Positions 10,177 through 21,591 of a stretch of 64,000 bases of DNA are shown one piece after another. Source of the DNA: Membranipora membranacea (taxonomy: Eukaryota; Bryozoa; Gymnolaemata; Cheilostomatida; Membraniporidae); the NCBI GenBank assembly GCA_914767715.1, contig OU612065.1, positions 37,572,001-37,636,000 of the forward strand. Reading direction: 5' to 3'. A program made the translations under genes and the position numbers. The notes under the pieces were generated by a model. That model was not told the DNA's origin. It ran no database searches and saw only the letters and a list, made by a program, of their open reading frames with translations. Positions within the stretch are counted from its first letter, which is position 1. The number at the start of each line of letters is the position of its first letter.

Positions 10177-12333
10177 CTTAAAAAATTAAAAAACAGAGTC
10201 TTTCTAGTATAGCTTTGTGTAGCTAAAGAGGTGGTTGTACGGCCGGTACATAGTCATCAAATAGTATTGGCAGTAAGTTATTGTATTACTAGGAATTGAT
10301 GAAAGTGAAAGGTGCACACATACACTCGCTGCCGAAGGGTTAGATAGCATGGTGAGAATTGACAGGAAAGGTTATTATTGAAAAACATAAATCAATCTAA
10401 GTTTCAATTACCCTGCTGCTGCTGCGAATATTACCCTCACATTTGATTTATGCTCATATTTATTTCATTGGCCGAACAATATGACCAACTTGGCCAAGGT
10501 TGAGCATGGCTGCAGTAGTGTAGTCTCTAACCTCCAGGCTCTATTACGAATGTGATTGTCAATAGCATCATTGGTTTTGGGAGTTCTAGCTAACTAACAG
10601 GACCAAAATGATCAAAAGTTTGTCAAATATTCATTCAAATTTGTTTATTCATAGGAATCAATCAGATAGATTTATATTAAATTTATTGTCAACAATTGTC
10701 TAAATATATCATTACGATTTCACAGATACCCTATCTAGTCTTTCACTGTTCTGTTCTGAAAACCAAACTTCATGGCCGCGTTTTAGGAGCAAGATCAAGT
10801 GTCAACTTGCACTTTTTTTACACCACATTGTGGAAACGATTCATTGCTCAATAATTGGTGAAACCATAATCGTTGTTTTTTATAGATTTTGCATTTGGCA
10901 TTCTGTACCACTTCCATGTTTGAATTCCTCCCAGGTTCGTTGTTGACCTAAAATATATGATACCAGAGAGATTTCCAGTTCCAATTTTGGCTATTTACTC
11001 ATGGTGAGGTGTGGTAACCTTCATATTTGAGATTCCTCAGCATTTATTTATTTAAATCATTGTTCTTCTTGTCATTCTCGCTTTCCTATTTGTTAAAACC
11101 CTGAATGTTTCACCTATTTTTACCAAAGCTTCGAGCATTGAGATATCACAGAGATAGGTTCAGAGATTAAAAATAGATTGATTGTAACTTCGATGAAAAA
11201 TTCATCCTTGAGAGCATTTAGTGTTTCATCCGCAATATCAACTGGTGGTTTCCAACTTCGTTGTCATGCAGTCACAGTCATTATTTTGGTGCAGACGGAT
11301 ATTTCGAAGTAGTAGTACTACTGTATATTGTCTAGGTTGATTTTTCACAAATTATGATGGTTGAACATAAAAGTGATGGTTAAACGTCTATTGATAGTTT
11401 TAGGTTTTGCATTATACTAAATTAACTGCATCTGATGTTTCCACCTGTCAGACATGTAATCCAAAGGTAGAAAACACTGATGGGTCATGAGTAAGGTTCA
11501 ATTTTAAATGTATTTTGTCAACTGAATGCTTAAGCATCTTAGTCTTTGTTCTTCATGGTTCTTTCTGTTGGCAAAAAAAAAACCCCAGCAGACAGTGGTT
11601 ACAGCACAAACAATCACCTTGAACCTTGTGTATAGCATGGCTTAACATATTATTGGATCTTAATAGTTGTTTACTGGTGATATCTAAATAGTAAACACTC
11701 AATATTCAGCCAAAATATATACAATTGGCCAGGGGCTGCAACATTTTGCTTGATACAGTACGGCTTTGACTGACTTAAATTATCAAAGGTAGCAAACTCT
11801 GAACCATTATTGACTTATTAAATTGCTCTTAATAAATGATTTAATAGTTAAGCAGTAGAATTTTTTTTTATATTTTTGTTACCATACATTCATATCATAT
11901 TTTAATCAGCTCAGATCGTTCATCAGCAGGAAGTATTTTGTTTGTTTACATCGACGTTCCTTATATAACATAAATTGAGCTGAGACCTCATTTACTCCAA
12001 TTTTTTTAATCTGTGATTATCTCTTTTTCATAAAGAGAAACAGCTATACAGTTTTTTCATCAAAAAATTCAGCTATTTTCTTTTCCAATTATTCTCATCA
12101 TAAATATACAGGCAGCTGGGATGACCAGTGGATTATCTCTGGTTTGGATAATCCGATCAAATCCCCCTTGATTGTACCATGAGATAGATCATATCAAACA
12201 AATTGCTGAAGGTTTTTTCATCTTAGTCGTTTTAGAAATTATATCCGTTTCCGATCACAGCTGATTGTTTTAATTAATCATATTTAATCAACACCGTATT
12301 GAGGTTCAAGCAGTATTAAAATTATTTTGTGAT

Positions 12334-12370
12334 GTGTGCGTGCGTGCGTGCGTGTGTGTGTGTGTGTGTG
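12334..12370. repeat. (GCGT)n(GT)n microsatellite downstream of A2
   Basis: Compound GTGCGTGCGT and GT run about 115 bases beyond the A2 polyadenylation signal. Confidence 0.95.
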
Positions 12371-12486
12371 ACATATAAAGAGTTGCAGCTGTGCGCAATT
12401 ATAGGTTGAGTAAAATTTAGCGAGTAAAAACCTACTGGTACTGTATGTACGTTGTATTGAATAAGCGATATGTTATTTGCTTTTGC

Positions 12487-12492
12487 TTTATT
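12487..12492 (-). terminator. Polyadenylation signal of A2
   Basis: AATAAA on the minus strand, at the same spacing from the stop as in A1. Confidence 0.65.
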
Positions 12493-12599
12493 AATAAGGA
12501 TGGAGTGGGTACAGTTTGGTCAAATTCATGGCAATCAAAAGAAAAATGTGTTTTATAATTTTAAGTACATCATTTTCAGTCATGATCAGGCCTCTCCGA

Positions 12600-12821
12600 T
12601 TATGAAACATATCCTCTACTTCCACCGTTGTTGTTACCGTTGCCGTTACCGTTGGTACCTCCTCCTGAGTTGTTGTTTCCGTTTCCATTACCGTTAGATC
12701 CGCCTCCTGAGTTTCCATTACCATTTCCGTTTCCATTAGAACCGCTGCTAGATCTTTTACCTCCACACTGTGCAACAGCCACAGCGACAACTAGAAGGAC
12801 GAGTACTCTCAGTGCAAGCAT
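12600..12821 (-). CDS. A2: small secreted Gly/Asn/Ser-rich peptide
   Basis: 73 codons plus stop. The protein is identical to A1 despite synonymous differences (for example AGA for CGA in the SRGY tail). Coding exon runs from 12840 (acceptor TATATAG). The intron runs back to the donor CAG/GTTAGC, with exon 1 about 13143-13094 and TATA box at 13166-13173. It is convergent with A1: both genes point toward the spacer that holds B1 and the hAT remnant. Identical protein with silent changes suggests either purifying selection or recent gene conversion. Confidence 0.8.
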   Translation of the reverse strand: MLALRVLVLLVVAVAVAQCGGKRSSSGSNGNGNGNGNSGGGSNGNGNGNNNSGGGTNGNGNGNNNGGSRGYVS

Positions 12822-13165
12822 TGTAATGGTGGGATATATCCTATATAAAAAATGATATGTACAAATGAACATTATTATTGTATATTAACTTTATTTTTGG
12901 TAAGACTCATTCGTTGAGAGGTTTTACAAAATTCCGAAAAAATTGAAATAAAAAAGAATAATTATGAACACTATAATGCAGGTCAGAAAACTGTAAAAAC
13001 TGTTCTTGTTGTCCGCGTTATGTAAAATCTGATGAGAGAATAATCTGTTGTCGTCAATAACAAACATAATTATAAATTACATTAATGGCTAACCTGAGTT
13101 GAGGTGGAGACTGTGTTACTTGAGTGATAAACAGTGTTCTGTGACTTATCCTCCCAAAATCACAT

Positions 13166-13173
13166 CTTTTATA
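13166..13173 (-). promoter_or_regulatory. TATA box of A2
   Basis: TATAAAAG on the minus strand, 72 bases before the exon-1 donor, in the same context (GTCGGCC before it) as A1. Confidence 0.75.
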
Positions 13174-13467
13174 GGCCGACATTCAAGCGATTTCTGCTGA
13201 TGTAACCAAAGAGTTGAAGGAAGCTTGTAATCAGTGTCTATTGTGACAATTTATTTTCAGAAAAAAATTGTATTCTGACTTCCTAGTCTATAGTCATCAA
13301 TGAGCGCCACTGGAATGTATCAGAGATTCTGATTCAGCTGTCTGTAAATGTTTACCAAGTGTTTAATATTTTCCAATTCCTGACAACAAATCAAAATCAT
13401 GCCTAATTAATATATAATTTGGATTCAGCAAATGATCACTGTAAACAGGCCTACGCTTCTGGAGACC

Positions 13468-13484
13468 TGACATCAAGGATATCA
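13468..13484 (-). repeat. Recurrent palindromic motif, A-proximal copy
   Basis: TGACATCAAGGATATCA with the AGGCCTACGCTTC flank at 13447-13459. Equivalents are at 23734-23750, 31093-31109 and 43239-43255. Confidence 0.65.
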
Positions 13485-14776
13485 CAGCCTTACACAATGA
13501 CCCTGATGATCAAGAATAGCAGGGCATTTCAGGAGTTTCTAATGATCAATGGTCGCTAAATATTCTTCTGATAAGCTTGTCGGCATGGTCTTATCCTCAC
13601 ACAAAACAGCAGCAGCAAAACACAAACAGACAGCTTTGCGTCTATTTTTTTCCTGAATCACATGGAAGACAATGCCTAAATCAGTGAATTTGAAGATATT
13701 TTTGAGGTTTTTCAGTCAGTATCACTAAAAACTTATTTTTGTACCACACCTTATTCAAGTTCTGCTGACATTACCATGCATATTTAAGGTAGCATGCCTA
13801 TTCACTGCTCATCAATTGGTACCAACATGACAGTGTCCTTGTCAAATATATTATTAATGCAAATGTGATATGTGTTGAAATATTTTGTTAAGATTTTCAA
13901 ATTTTCTTTGCCACATCTATGTGATCCCTAGTTAATCGAGACAATCCATGTGAAAATTGGGGTGGGGGCAGCAGAAAGTATCTAATAATCAATTTGAATT
14001 CCTGTAAACTATGTTGCTGTGACTGAAATCTGTGCTTTAAGTCTACTCTGTATTTCTTTCACGATTTAAAAGGCCCATTATTGCTTTTGAGAGGTAATTA
14101 CAGAGATCATATTATGATCACAAGATATTTCTGTGCGACTGATACTTTTTCTTGGTATGTGTGCTGTGTCAAGAATCTGTGTAAAACTATGACATCCTTG
14201 AATTCTGGATGGTAAGACCTTATGTCAGTGATTATGAAGTGGCAGATTATCGCTTCCCTTCCATAATGTCAATGCCACTGCTAATCACAAACTGCTGAAT
14301 AATAAAATTATAATAGAGAATCATTTTAAGTTTCTGGTCACCAAAAATAAATTTAAACCCAATTCCTATAACAAAACATATGTGAATGCTGGGTGTGAGG
14401 CAGATTTATTTTCATAGTGACACAGCTATTATCATAAGTTGTGTCAACTTATAACAAGGATATATGGATTTGACTATAAACGATTTCAATTTATTCTCTT
14501 GACCAAAGTGAATTCCAATGAAAAACACAAAAAAATACTACACATTTTCAAGACCTCAACATGTCGCATAGGTGTAAGAGTGTAGAGATTGAAATCATGT
14601 TTATCACAAATCTTTATTTATATCAACATTGCACATTGCAGTTATGCAGGAATACTTAAATATGTAAATGATGTAAATAAGTCAATAAAAGTCTTCCAGG
14701 ATCAGGGTACCCCCTCATTCGGTCGTTGACAGTTAAATTTTCAAGTTACTTGTCATGTACTCTACTTAACGAGAAC

Positions 14777-15690
14777 CTGATAAACTATCAAGAAAAATTC
14801 GGACTGAAACTGGCCAACAAACTCTCAAAAAACATATGCAATGGAAAAATATGAAGATGAAGGTGAAACTAGCGGCTGAAGTCTTATCATCATCTGTTGC
14901 TGACGCCTTGGAATATCTACGCGTATATGATAAGGAGTTTGAGGGATGCGGCCCCACCATTACCTTCATGCGGCAGGTAAGGTCATAAACAACCTGAACA
15001 ATAACTTCAACAGCTATTATTGGGAGGGGGAGGGGTCGAGCTTACATTTGTTCACTTGCATATACAATATACTGGCAATCTAGCATGTATTCTCATTAAC
15101 AGACTTAACTAAAATAAACATTCACTGCGTTTGCAAATATGAAAATTTTTTACTTTAAATAGTAGTTTTTGTAATATGAAATTGTAGTAATCGCTTTTTA
15201 GTATTTAATTCAAACCACTATCTCACTGTAAACAAATAGATAAATACTACGTTTCATCCCATCGATCTTGTTCATTTGACATACTGCAGATTGAGTTGCT
15301 TCCCCATGCCCTGTAAATCAAAACTTAATCCTGTATTCTGTACACACATTATATCATATTAGGCCAATACCGGTATTGGTCTTTTTATACCAATCCTGCC
15401 AATAAACCTTTGTTGCAGCCTGATTGCGTAACTGTCTTACTGTTTCATTTTTTATTCAGGTTGACCACATGTTCGATGTGTTGAACAGCCACTCAGGATA
15501 TGGGAAAGGTTTTAAGTCTCCACTGAACCAATCGAACATTGACTATACTGAGGGGTTCCTAGGAAAAGCTGTGGATTATCTCGGGAAACTAACTCTGAAA
15601 GGCGGGAAACCACTGATATCTACCAGACGTAAAGCATTCCTGCTTGCTTACAAGTTAGGACAGGACCATATAGAAACAATTATTATTATT
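14777..15690 (+). pseudogene. P-type (THAP9-like) transposase middle-region relic, two exons
   Basis: Exon 1 ends at 14976 (CGGCAG/GTAAGG) and exon 2 starts at 15460 (TTTATTCAG/GTTGAC); the phases match. Exon 1 reads FGLKLANKLSK, then, after a one-base slip at an A-run, MKMKVKLAAEVLSSSVADAL. Exon 2 reads VDHMFDVLNSHSGYGKGFK, then RRKAF and YKLGQDHIE. These are characteristic blocks of P-element/THAP9-like transposases. A segment expected between RRKAF and the QDH motif is missing, so the relic has an internal deletion as well as the frameshift. It abuts the end of the inverted A unit at 14760. The matching C-terminal part lies in relics at 334-763 and 33030-33459, not here. Confidence 0.7.
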
Positions 15691-16080
15691 AAAGAAAAAA
15701 ATAAATTTTTCAATGACCCTGACTGCATATGGCTGTTGATGTCAAATTGTAGAAAGTAAACATGATTCTGGCAGCAAAAATTAGCGAACTTGTGTAAAAT
15801 ACTTGTATTAACAGTTACACAGGTGCCTGCTTATCTTAATAACAGGATAATCACTAGTCTAAAGCTATACCGCGTTCATATTATTTTATGGCTCATGATT
15901 CATGCTTGCAGCCATCGATACCTGATACCTGGTGATGGGTTCAGCTTGATAACTTCCTACGGGCAGTACCAGGCTGTATTATTTCCTTCACTTGTGTAAT
16001 TATGTGACTGGTGAAATTAAGTCATCGAAATTGTCAATGGTGGATGTCAAGAGAATTTTTGTTTTGTTCAAAGACTTGCA
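15675..16080. repeat. Short direct repeat of 35925-36330
   Basis: Aligned blocks include CCCTGACTGCATATG, TGTGTAAAATACTTGTA, ATGGCTCATGATTCATGCTTG and GGGCAGTACCAGGCTGTATT. This is the left end of the roughly 20-kb tandem duplication; homology starts inside the last exon of the P-type relic. No convincing coding content. Confidence 0.7.
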
Positions 16081-16710
16081 TATCGGGTTTTGACAGCAGG
16101 CGGTGTCATTATTGATACAGAATCCATGATTCCTTAGATCTGACATACAAAATGATATTATTGTGACAAAAATAGCTCTTTATGTAAAACTTGTTAGGAT
16201 TGTCGGTAACCCTTGTAACTTCCTCACACAAGAGAGCTGCAAAGTGTTTTATTAAAAAATTCTGTTGTTTTCCACTGGGCATGACATATTAATTGCAGAA
16301 TTTGATATTGCAGAGTAGATTGATGGGTAGCCTCTTTGTGCCCTATTGTAGAGTCATTAAATAAGCCAATGAATAGGAACTAACAGTGGAATTATCTGAG
16401 TTAGAAATGTCACCTAGATATTTGGTGTCAAAAGTAATTGCTATTTGGATCCAACGCCTTGTCATCGATCTCATCAAAACCACCCTGTAAACTTTCAGCC
16501 TGGCATGGCATCAGTGTTCAGAGTTTTATCATTAGAACATTACCGTCTCATCCTAGCACAGTAACTCAATAGTTATCGGCGCGGAGTGATGACCAGTACC
16601 AGAACCACACCCTCACAATCCACGCTACACACCATGACATTGAGACTAAAGACCTGGCATCGCTCTCTCAAAGCTTAAGTCACATAACTGACTAGTATAT
16701 TACGGTCAAT
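16081..16710. other. No gene seen
   Basis: AT-rich sequence with no supportable coding region, RNA gene or element ends. Confidence 0.5.
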
Positions 16711-16953
16711 AATCCTAATTTAGCTGAGTATTCTGCATCTGTTTTGGAAACCTGCAGTTATGCCATGGCCTTAATTACTGCTAATCAGGTATAACCACTA
16801 GATAATCAAGCTTTATTAGCTATCAATAATGCTAAGAAGTTTTGTGCTGAATTTTCTACTGTTTTGAAAGAGTTAAATTTTGATACTGCTTGTAATCTTC
16901 TAGATAAAGCTAATCCATATCTATGCGAGTGTCAGGGAATTTATTTTACCTAA
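16711..16953 (+). pseudogene. Unrecognised coding-like stretch with one in-frame stop
   Basis: One frame stays open for 80 codons except for a single TAA at 16792-16794. Its composition is protein-like (segments LAEYSASVLETCSYAMAL, then NNAKKFCAEFSTVLKEL and DKANPYLCECQG). It could be an exon pair (CAG/GTATAA would serve as a weak donor at 16788) or a decayed gene or retroelement fragment. I recognise no family and no function is proposed. Confidence 0.25.
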
Positions 16954-18190
16954 GCTAGCGGGTTCGACCAATAGTGATCTATTGCTAGACCTGGGCGGCT
17001 ATACAACTGATTAAGAGTTTTAAATATTCAAGGTCGAACTGAAAGTAAATATCAACACGGCGCTGCCTACCGGGCAAGATACTTCAAATGTATCATTAGC
17101 GTCATTGTTCAGCATTGTGTCGGATTACAAACCCCACTCACAGCGCCAAACTCAACTCACCAGGAAAGATGCAGCCAGTAGTAACATGTACTGGTAAGTT
17201 TCTTTATAATGACAGCATCAAAAAACAACAGTAATCTAATCGCTTGACTGGACAGTAATTTCTGGGGGAGGGGGGGGGGAGATAATTTGGGGCTCGCAGC
17301 AGCTTTTGTTTATTATAGATCAAAACTAAAAACGGAGAAATTGGAGAGTTTAAAAAGTCTACAGCACCCAGTATTCTTAGGCGTTCACCCATTTTGGCAG
17401 TTTTATGCTTGGATTTGGAAATTCCAAACCAAAGGTATGCAAGTTTTTATTTCTACATTTTTCTAGATCTACATTTTCCCTAAAACAATTGATTTCCAGC
17501 TTGTTACTCTTCATCATCCTGCTCTTCATGCTTTAATTTTATTCCAGTTTCCATGAAAATGTATCTGTCTTTAAACATAATTCAATAATCTTGAATTAAA
17601 ATTTTTTTTTTGTTTAGCGCTGCTTCAACAAACTGACGTAAAAACAGGAGCTTTCTCATTGGGGTTTGTTAGGTTCCTTTCTTCCGTCCTCTGGTTTTTC
17701 TTTAGTCTAAATGAGTCTTTTGCACTCACAATGTTAACCTACTCTGCTCAGCACAGCACTTAGTATTTTAAAGGGGGGGAGGGGTTTATAAAATTTTGAG
17801 AACTTGGGCTATCAAAATTGACTAGCTAGTCCATGTACACGGAAAGTAGTAGGTGTACAGACTTAGTAACCAATTTGTGCGACGAGTCAATCTGTCACAT
17901 GTTCTATTAGTTTACTCTAACTATTGGCTTGTCTGGCCTGAAATTTCATTTCGATCATGGTTTGCTGGTTCCACTTGATTCTTTCCTACTAGGTCCCATT
18001 CGACCTCCATACTGCCCACCCTTCTTATTCATACAGGTTTGTGTGAAAAATTTTTACATGGATCATCAGATTCAAAGCCTCTCATAATGCCCCTATCACT
18101 TGTAGGCCTAACTAGGTAGTCGACACTAAAACTATGGTTGGTATGCTGGCAAATCTACACCAATGTTTCTTGTGCAGCAAATTATGTATT
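16954..18190. other. No gene seen
   Basis: Contains a G-rich run near 17264-17279 and an AGGGGGGGAGGGG run near 17772, but no supportable gene. Confidence 0.5.
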
Positions 18191-18194
18191 ACCA

Positions 18195-18211
18195 TGACAT
18201 CTTTGATGTCA
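18195..18211 (+). repeat. Recurrent palindromic motif, perfect copy
   Basis: TGACATCTTTGATGTCA followed by GGTCTTAG. A perfect 7+7 inverted repeat with a 3-base spacer, outside the A/B units. Confidence 0.7.
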
Positions 18212-18502
18212 GGTCTTAGTACAGGGGTGCCCAACGTTTTCATTGAGGGGGCCGCATCCACATATTGCAGTGTAAAATGTAAGATTTAATTTTTAATTTT
18301 CAGTGTGAGAAGCCAACCTATTTAGCGGAAGCGTATATGGAAAACAGTTTGATTGGCATTGAAAGCAATGCATAGTCATTGAATTTGAAAAACTATATAT
18401 AACAATGATCGATAAGCTCTGACAATTGCTTTCGTAGTGTAGAATTGTGTTGTGTAGTGTTTGATTCTATTCCAGATTACACAGGCTTGGTAAGATACAG
18501 TA

Positions 18503-19707
18503 ATGCTGCACTCAGGGAGCTCTGTATGGATTGAAAACTTCAGTTTTCCCGAGGCAGCAATCCACAACATATGTGATCTGTGCAAGGGTGACATGGCACC
18601 CAGTGATATGACCTCTAGAGACCCTATACCTCTAAAAAAAGGTAAATCATTCGCAAAGCAACCCACATGTCAGCCACAGCTCTCATCAAAATCATATGAC
18701 TAAGCAAAATAGACAAAATGAGACAATAGTGCAAACCTACACCTGTATTATTGTCAAAATATTTCACATGTTGAATTGGTGTTTTTCAGTAATTAAAAGA
18801 TATAACAAACTAGGATCATGATGGTGAATTTACTATTTTATTTTTGTTATTTTAGGATACGCATAGGACTGTATAAACTGGCAAGCTGTAGTGATAAACG
18901 AACTGTAGCTGCTGTATTTGGTGTCTCCAAAACGTCTGTGCACTGTTATGTGTATGCCTTCATAACAGCATTAAGTAGGAAGAAAAAGACCTACATCAGA
19001 TGGTACACAGATGAGGATGCTCGACTCATCGCAGAGGATAACAAGATGCAGTTCAAATATCCTCAAGCGATAAGAGCTATTGACGGGAGTCACATACCGA
19101 TAAACTTATCCCTAGATGGGAAAAGTGACTATCTTTGAAAATGTACTCCTCAGTGGTACTCCAGGCAGTTGTGGTTTGCCACTACAAATTTAGGGATGTG
19201 TATTCTAACACATCTGGGGCTGCACATGATGCCACTGAGTACCATATATCACCCCTCTCCACTCTGGTACATAACTCGATGCTAAAACATGACAGAGTCA
19301 TCAATGGAAAAACAGTATCACTCCACATTCTTTGGGTTCCGGCATACCCCCATATCTGACAGGATGATGAAAGGTTATATCGGCAAGAATTTGCCTCCTA
19401 ATGATGCCAGCTTCAATGTATACCAAGCACACGTATGTGTGTTGAGATTGCCTTTGGGATGCTGAACTCAAGATGGAGGATTCTTCATAAAAGAGTGGAC
19501 CTTGACTGCCTTTCAGCGCCAAGAGTTATTATAGCGTGCTGCATTCTCCATATCATGTGTGAAGAGCTCAGATTACCAATGCCACCTCCAGCTGCTATGG
19601 ATGACATAAATGCTGCAAACTTTCCACAGCCACAAAGACAGGTAAATGGCCATATTGATGGTGATAATGCCAAAGCCATCAGAGACTATCAGATATTTAT
19701 TGGCTGA
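18503..19707 (+). pseudogene. PIF/Harbinger transposase (HARBI1-like), copy 1
   Basis: Exon 1 (18503-18641; donor AAAG/GTAAAT) encodes a helical N-terminal segment (NFSFPEAAIHNICDL). Exon 2 (from 18856; acceptor TTTTAG) encodes a helix-turn-helix-like region (VAAVFGVSKTSVHCYVY), then the DDE core: first Asp in RAIDGSHIPI, second Asp in AAHDATEY, Glu in VEIAFGMLNSRWRIL, then ACCILHIMCEELRLP. Normally it acts with the Myb-like partner to move its element. It is broken: the exon phases do not match as they stand (an A7 run precedes the donor), and at least three frame changes follow (near 19130, 19355 and 19440). Confidence 0.85.
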
Positions 19708-19739
19708 GACTCAGCCATTGCGTAAATCTGTCCACCGCT

Positions 19740-19741
<2 letters not shown>

Positions 19742-19781
<40 letters not shown>

Positions 19782-19784
19782 TAC
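19742..19784. repeat. (TA)n microsatellite
   Basis: Pure TA run just after the Harbinger transposase stop. Much shorter and interrupted in copy 2 (39948-39972). Confidence 0.95.
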
Positions 19785-20059
19785 ATCATTTAAAATTATA
19801 ATTTTCAAATCTCAACAAAACCAGTTTCTGTAAATTTTTGTTTGTTGTGAGATCAATTTAAATTATGTTACTAGTTTTAGATTTTTTTTTTTCTGCGCGT
19901 CCAACTACTCAGCTCTCAGTCTTACTGTGCTACTTTTCAGATCTCAACAGAATAACCTGTCCTTTTTTTCGTGTGGTTATACTACTATAATTATTATTTC
20001 AAGTAGATAGTTACATTTATTAATAAAAACACACTCTAAAATACCATAATATAATGAGA

Positions 20060-20800
20060 TGACGGTGTAAATTTTCTAACTTTACTGGGATTTCCTAGAC
20101 CTGGTAAAATAACCCAGTTTCCCATGATGAGACAGAGTAATCTATGAGGTGATCAGCTGAGTGAGATAAACAAAACACAACCGTCGACCGGCTAATTTTT
20201 TAACAGTACTGGGATTGTCTAGACCTGGAAATAATAACGGGTTGCGTGATGAGAAGGAGTAACAAATTGTTTTATCCTTTCCTTACATGTTGATCAATTT
20301 ATTTTTCTTTTAAATGGGCAGTAGCATAATATAAATTCTTAGCGGTCTGACAAAGTTGAGTAATGAGGTGCGTGTTATACAATAAGAACAAGGAGAGCAG
20401 AGTTGGTTGTTTAAAATTCAAGGCTCTGCAATCTATATAAAATACTAAGGCTATTAAAAGATCTGAAAAAAAGTAATACATAATAATAAATTGAGATCTG
20501 AAAAGTAATACCGTAATATTTAGTAGGTGAAACTGGAGTAAGATAAGTTGAGACTGTTGTATGAAAAAATCCTCGACGACTATGAATTGTACTAAGAATG
20601 CGATTGCTGAGTTGTGGAGATGTATCACAGTAATACAAGGTAACAAGAAAGTAACACAGTAATATTAAGTGAGTAAAAAGGGAGTAAAATAATCTGAGAC
20701 TGAGAAATTGGACGTGTTATATGAAAAAAATACTTGACAACTATAAAAAAGTACTCAGACTGCGATTGCCGAGATATGTGTGATTTGTGTGCATCTGATA
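20060..20800. repeat. Imperfect tandem repeats between the Harbinger genes
   Basis: Two repeat pairs. Around 20070-20150 and 20195-20265, units share ACTGGGATT, CTAGACCTGG and ATGAGA with a GGAGTAA-like end. Around 20515-20610 and 20660-20775, units share GTAATATT, AGTGAG or AGTAGGTG, GAGTAA, GAGACTG, TATGAAAAAAT, CGACAACTAT or CGACGACTAT, and GCGATTGC. Non-coding; copy 2 has the same array at 40255-40970. Confidence 0.6.
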
Positions 20801-20911
20801 AAGCTTTATAATTTCCTTTGTTTACAATAATATGTGCATGTTTGGACATGTTAGCTTTTTATTGTATAGTGAATTACTGTGTGTGCACATAGCTCTAGAT
20901 GAGCGAGTTGG

Positions 20912-21284
20912 CATACTGACTCTCGTGATCTGACTGGGCATGTAGATCACTGATAAACTAGGCTATCATTACCACAAAGAGAATGTCGTAAGGCTAAGTA
21001 TGTATCATGCGTGACTTGAATTTGCAAATGTGCAAGAACAATGAGTTTAGTCTGGGTTCTAATTGCAATTTTGGTCTGGGGAGATAGGACACCCCCTGCA
21101 CAGATTGCCAGTCAAATTTAGCTAATAGTGACAATAGAAGATAACTCTTTCTAACAATTCCGCACGCATTTGAGAGTGTGCCACCAGAGCAGGTAGCCAA
21201 TCAGATGGCTTCGGAATTCCGAGACTCAATTTTGCAGAGATCAGCTCATGCCCAGAGCTGAGCATGCGCAGAATGGCGAGTTGG
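20912..21284. other. 373-base segment present only in Harbinger copy 1
   Basis: The 9-mer GCGAGTTGG occurs at 20903-20911 and again at 21276-21284. In copy 2 (41095-41103) only one 9-mer is present and the segment between is absent. This is either an insertion with a 9-base target duplication or, in copy 2, a deletion between short repeats. Confidence 0.7.
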
Positions 21285-21591
21285 TTTTTAGTGTGCACTG
21301 TGCTAGCATTAATTTAGGCTGGCTCTGGTTTTTACTGAACTTGCAGAAAAATACATAATATCTCTTGATTCATACATAGGTTGATTCTATTCTACAATAT
21401 GGAAATGTATCACCTTAATACAAGGTATCAAGAAAGAAAAAAACAATATTTAATTGGATCCTACAACAAACGAAAATTTACAGAAACTGGTTTTTTTGAG
21501 ATCTGAGGAGTATAATTTTGAATGATGGAAATATAATAATTTAATATAAATCATCGTCATCTGGGACAGTCCATCTTGCCCCAAACCCATC

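Larger units (their letters stand above)
10470..14760 (-). repeat. Inverted A unit, right arm of the first palindrome
   Basis: 11060-11830 is the reverse complement of about 7060-7840, and 11830-14760 is the reverse complement of about 1425-4480. The intervening B segment is missing, and the join lies near 11830 in CTCTTAATAAATGATTTAATAG. 10470-11060 matches 50450-51040 (opposite strand) and 25990-26270 (same strand). The unit ends abruptly after GTTACTTGTCATGTAC at about 14760, where P-type transposase sequence begins. Confidence 0.8.

Noticed and set aside
14766-14969. Minus-strand frame over the P-type relic
   Set aside because: Shadow of the plus-strand exon, which carries the recognisable transposase motifs and splice sites.
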